From NCBI GenBank assembly GCA_905373785.1, contig CAJPUK010000104.1, positions 1-7,438 on the forward strand: a stretch of 7,438 nt of DNA. The letters run 5' to 3'. This document shows positions 4,433-7,438 of the stretch, piece by piece. Source of the stretch: an uncultured Johnsonella sp. GTDB lineage: Bacteria; Bacillota; Clostridia; Lachnospirales; Lachnospiraceae. The notes under the pieces were generated by a model that was given only the letters and a program-made list of their open reading frames with translations, did not search any database and was not told the origin of the DNA. Made by a program: the position numbers and the translations under genes. Each line of letters starts with the position of its first letter. Within the stretch, counting starts at the first letter, position 1.

Positions 4433-5503
4433 ATGAAGTTTATACATACGGGAGATATACACTACGGTATGCGACCCGATGTTTCAAAGCCCTGGGCTAA
4501 GGAGAGGTACACGGCTGTCAAAGAAGTACTTGGTAAAATTGTAGATGAATGTAAGAAAAGGCAGGTTAATTGCCTTTTTATTTCCGGTGATCTTTTTCAC
4601 AAACAGCCTCTTAATAAGGATTTAAAGGAAATCAACTATCTTTTTGCTACGATACCCAATACAAGAGTGATAATAATAGCCGGCAATCGTGATAAGATTA
4701 CTGAAAATTCCAATATACATGACTTCCCCTGGGCTGAAAATGTGTATTACATAACTTCCAATGAAATGCAGGGCATTTACTTTGCAGATATCAATACCGA
4801 AGTATTCGGATTTTCATACCACTCTAAAGAGCTTAAGACCAGACTTCTTGACGATATCGTAGCTCCTTCAAGCAATCGTATACATATACTCATGGCCCAC
4901 GGCGGTGATTCATTACATCTGCCCTTTGATAAAGAGGATTTGATAAGCAGCGGTTTCAGTTATATAGCACTGGGACATTCACATAAGGCGGAAGTATTCG
5001 GTTCTAACCTTATGGCTTATTGCGGCTCTCCCGAACCTTTAGATGTCAATGAGAGCGGTGCACATGGTTTCTTTTACGGTGAGATATCGGATTTTTCAAG
5101 AGAAGTGTCACGCTTGGACTTTATTCCTATTGCGGACATTGAATATATCCCCTTGGTCATCAACGTAAATACAAATACAAGTAATACTGAACTTATCGGC
5201 AGTATCAGTGATGAAATAACAAAGCGTGGTGCAAAGCATATTTACAAACTAACTATACTTGGTGTCAGAAATCCTTATATAGACTTCGACTTGGACAGCC
5301 TGCATGAGAATTTTCGTATTGCGAAAATTATAGATGATTCCGAACCTATGTATGATTTTGCAAAACTTTTTAGCGAACACTCCAATGATATGATAGGTTT
5401 TTTTATAAAGGAATTAAATAGAGAAAACATATCAAGGCTTGATAAAAAAGCTCTGAACTATGGTGTATCCGCCCTACTGAAAACTATAGATAAAGGAGTG
5501 TAA
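4433..5503 (+). CDS. SbcD/Mre11-like metallophosphoesterase (YhaO type)
   Basis: A 356-aa calcineurin-like phosphoesterase related to the nuclease subunit of SbcCD and to B. subtilis YhaO. Motifs run in the expected order from the N-terminus: GDIH (7-10), SGDLFHK (51-57), AGNRD (83-87), AHGGD (155-159) and LGHSH (180-184), supplying the aspartate, asparagine and histidine ligands for two metal ions. Residues after about 200 would form the capping and partner-binding region. The notable oddity is GNRD in place of GNHD: arginine (CGT at 4688-4690) replaces the histidine that is catalytic in Mre11, so nuclease activity may be lost or changed. The ATG at 4433 is preferred over an in-frame TTG at 4397 because AAAGGA (4419-4424) lies 8 nt upstream and family members begin close to MKFIHTGDIH. 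The ATPase partner starts 3 nt after its stop. Confidence 0.88.
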   Translation: MKFIHTGDIHYGMRPDVSKPWAKERYTAVKEVLGKIVDECKKRQVNCLFISGDLFHKQPLNKDLKEINYLFATIPNTRVIIIAGNRDKITENSNIHDFPWAENVYYITSNEMQGIYFADINTEVFGFSYHSKELKTRLLDDIVAPSSNRIHILMAHGGDSLHLPFDKEDLISSGFSYIALGHSHKAEVFGSNLMAYCGSPEPLDVNESGAHGFFYGEISDFSREVSRLDFIPIADIEYIPLVINVNTNTSNTELIGSISDEITKRGAKHIYKLTILGVRNPYIDFDLDSLHENFRIAKIIDDSEPMYDFAKLFSEHSNDMIGFFIKELNRENISRLDKKALNYGVSALLKTIDKGV

Positions 5504-5506
5504 TTT

Positions 5507-7363
5507 ATGAAAATTTTAGAACTTCATATAAATAGTTTTGGTAAACTAAAAAACAAACATATACGCTTTTCAGATAAGTTTAATCTTGTATACGGTTATA
5601 ATGAGAGCGGTAAATCTACCGTACATAGCTTTATAAAAGCTATGCTTTTCGGTATGGAACGTACAAGAACAAGAGCACATAAAAATGACACATGGTCAAG
5701 ATATTTGCCTTGGAATGATGGCGGTAATTACTCAGGCAGTATGAGGCTCAGTTACAAAGATAATATCTATCGTATCGAAAGAGATTTTAGCAGGCAGGCT
5801 CAAAAACCCCTTACACTTATTAACGAGACCAAAGGTAAGGAAGTAGAATCACCACAGAATTTTATTAATAATAAATTTCTTAATAATATGTCTTTACTTG
5901 CCTATGACAATACCGTAAGTATCAGTCAGTTAAAAAGCAGTACCGATCATGATATGGCAATTGAGCTCAAAAACTATATAGCCAATATGAATAACTCGGG
6001 TAATCCCGTTATTAATACCGAAAAAGCTTTAGATATGCTAAAAAAAGAAAGAAGAGCTTATGCGGTAAAGATAGTACCTGAAGCCGGTAAAAATTATGCT
6101 TCCAATCTAAGTACCATAAGGACTATAGAAAATAACTTAAGTATCCCAAAAAACAGCTCTAAGGCGGAGAATCTGCTTCTTGATAAACAAAGACTTGATA
6201 TGCAAATAGATAAACTTATTGTCAGCAAAGAAGAGCTTATTTCCGGGCTTTCCGCAAGCAAACAAAAACTTAACGATAAGTCCGTATCAAATGCCTTGGA
6301 CATAGAAAACCGTAAGAAAAAAGCACAGGACTTATTTGAAGCTTATCACAATTTTATATCAACCGGCAAGTTTGGTATGTATAAATTTGCCTCTGTTGTT
6401 TCCTGGGTACTTTCGGCAATATTTGCAATATTTATTGTATATATGTACTTATTTAATAAAATTACAAAACTTAGCTCTCCTATGTCATCCTCACGTAATA
6501 TTACTATGATTTTTCTTGTTATGGCTTTTATAATAGCCCTGATATCCGCTTTGATGTGTATGTTTGCCTATTTTAAGGACAAGAATTCTTTGGAACAATA
6601 CTTAAATGATTTATATGAACTTCTTAATATACATACAAGAGCATCTATAGAGCCCGGTTTGTCTGCATTTAACTCGCAAATGGACAAACTTTTAATCGTG
6701 CTTGACGAAGTAAATGCAAAGCAACAAAGCCTTGATAAGTTAAATAAAGAAATATCCGAGTTAAATGTCAAAAAGCAATCAATTATAAGCGGTATAGACA
6801 GTTCTAACCGTTCTATATGGGAACAGGAGAAAGAAATTGAGCGACTTGCCGAGTTAAATGACGAAAATGAAGCACTTAAAGCTATAATAGATGAGAACGA
6901 ACGCTTACAGTTTGAAGTAGATGCCCTTGATCTTTCCATAGAAACTATAGAAAGCCTTTCCACAACTATAAAGGATTCTTTCGGTGTATATCTTAATAAA
7001 GAGGCATCCGGGTTTATAAAAGGTATTACCGGCGGTATATACGACTCCATGTCCATAGATGAGAATTTGGATATATTCTTAAATACCAAATCCAAGCTTA
7101 TACCTATGAATCAAATGAGCAGTGCAACTATAGACCAGATTTACCTTGCACTTAGACTTGCTACTGCCGGATTAATGAACAAAGACAAGTTGCCGCTGTT
7201 TTTAGATGACAGTTTTGTAAACTACGATAATTCAAGGCTTAGATCAGTACTTGATTACCTGTATAAAAATTATAAATCTCAAATTATTATGTTTACCTGC
7301 CATACAAGAGAAGAGGAAACTCTGCGTTCAATGGGTGTGAAATTTAGTCTCCTGAAAATATAA
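5507..7363 (+). CDS. SbcC/Rad50-like ATPase with a transmembrane hairpin (YhaN type)
   Basis: A 618-aa ABC-type ATPase split by a long insertion. The N-terminal lobe has FGKLKNKHIRF and Walker A GYNESGKST (30-38). The C-terminal lobe has the signature SSATIDQIYLALRLA (538-552), Walker B and D-loop LPLFLDDSFVNYD (562-574), and a switch-like TCH near IIMFTCH. Between them are predicted coiled coils (about 220-285 and 390-485) around two hydrophobic segments (295-316 and 331-356) joined by some 14 polar residues. The membrane hairpin thus sits where SbcC has its coiled-coil apex, and no CxxC zinc hook is present. The protein is far shorter than SbcC (over 1000 aa) or YhaN (about 960 aa). Both ATPase lobes would be cytoplasmic. 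AAAGGAG (5492-5498) lies at the end of the upstream gene, indicating coupled translation and a stoichiometric complex. Confidence 0.88.
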   Translation: MKILELHINSFGKLKNKHIRFSDKFNLVYGYNESGKSTVHSFIKAMLFGMERTRTRAHKNDTWSRYLPWNDGGNYSGSMRLSYKDNIYRIERDFSRQAQKPLTLINETKGKEVESPQNFINNKFLNNMSLLAYDNTVSISQLKSSTDHDMAIELKNYIANMNNSGNPVINTEKALDMLKKERRAYAVKIVPEAGKNYASNLSTIRTIENNLSIPKNSSKAENLLLDKQRLDMQIDKLIVSKEELISGLSASKQKLNDKSVSNALDIENRKKKAQDLFEAYHNFISTGKFGMYKFASVVSWVLSAIFAIFIVYMYLFNKITKLSSPMSSSRNITMIFLVMAFIIALISALMCMFAYFKDKNSLEQYLNDLYELLNIHTRASIEPGLSAFNSQMDKLLIVLDEVNAKQQSLDKLNKEISELNVKKQSIISGIDSSNRSIWEQEKEIERLAELNDENEALKAIIDENERLQFEVDALDLSIETIESLSTTIKDSFGVYLNKEASGFIKGITGGIYDSMSIDENLDIFLNTKSKLIPMNQMSSATIDQIYLALRLATAGLMNKDKLPLFLDDSFVNYDNSRLRSVLDYLYKNYKSQIIMFTCHTREEETLRSMGVKFSLLKI

Positions 7364-7369
7364 TTTATC

Positions 7370-7422
7370 GGGGAGTTAGCAACATAAACAATTAAATAGC
7401 GTAATTAACAGAAACACTCCCC
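7370..7422 (+). repeat. Inverted repeat after the ATPase gene, possible terminator
   Basis: GGGGAGT (7370-7376) pairs with ACTCCCC (7416-7422), and AATTA/TAATT (7390-7394 with 7402-7406) forms an inner stem. It begins 6 nt after the operon's stop codon. No T-run follows before the window ends, so terminator status cannot be decided. Confidence 0.4.
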
Positions 7423-7438
7423 TCACCTTCCCCTTGAC

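Noticed and set aside
6568..7095. 175-codon minus-strand ORF within the ATPase gene
   Set aside because: Its serine-rich composition is typical of the antisense of coiled-coil coding DNA. The plus-strand gene has clear motifs on both sides.

Overview
The window comes from a low-GC Firmicute. Its A/T-rich codon use, GGAGG-type ribosome binding sites, intrinsic terminators and extended -10 promoters (TGnTATAAT) all fit, and the gene content suggests Clostridia, probably a Lachnospiraceae-like lineage. The lineage is an inference from style and gene families, not from a search. Every supported gene is on the + strand.

Positions 1-2284 look like a fragment of a phage or other integrated element. 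They hold the likely tail of an upstream gene, a stand-alone HIRAN-domain protein, a 95-aa small protein, a nested 46-aa gene, a minimal ImmA/IrrE-type metalloprotease, a structured non-coding stretch with a duplicated layout, an 80-aa protein that is a diverged paralog of the 95-aa one, a strong intrinsic terminator, a good promoter, and a sigma-region-4-like HTH protein of the kind phages use as late-gene regulators. No integrase, terminase or structural gene is visible.

Positions 2285-2454 form the junction with housekeeping DNA. They contain a hairpin that would terminate minus-strand transcription and a weak promoter for asnS (2455-3843), a complete class II asparaginyl-tRNA synthetase.

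Positions 3844-4432 carry no gene that I can support but are dense in inverted repeats: a 123-nt element with 20-nt arms, a 64-nt hairpin with 14-nt arms, a 15-bp palindrome and several smaller stems.

Positions 4433-7363 are a tight two-gene operon resembling the SbcD/SbcC (Mre11/Rad50) pair of the YhaO/YhaN type. The metallophosphoesterase has GNRD where nucleases of this family normally have GNHD. The partner is a short (618 aa) Rad50-like ATPase with a transmembrane hairpin where classical SbcC carries its long coiled-coil apex and zinc hook. Together they would form a membrane-tethered, possibly nuclease-altered DNA-end-processing complex. This is the most interesting system in the window. 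The last 75 bases hold another long inverted repeat that may begin a terminator.
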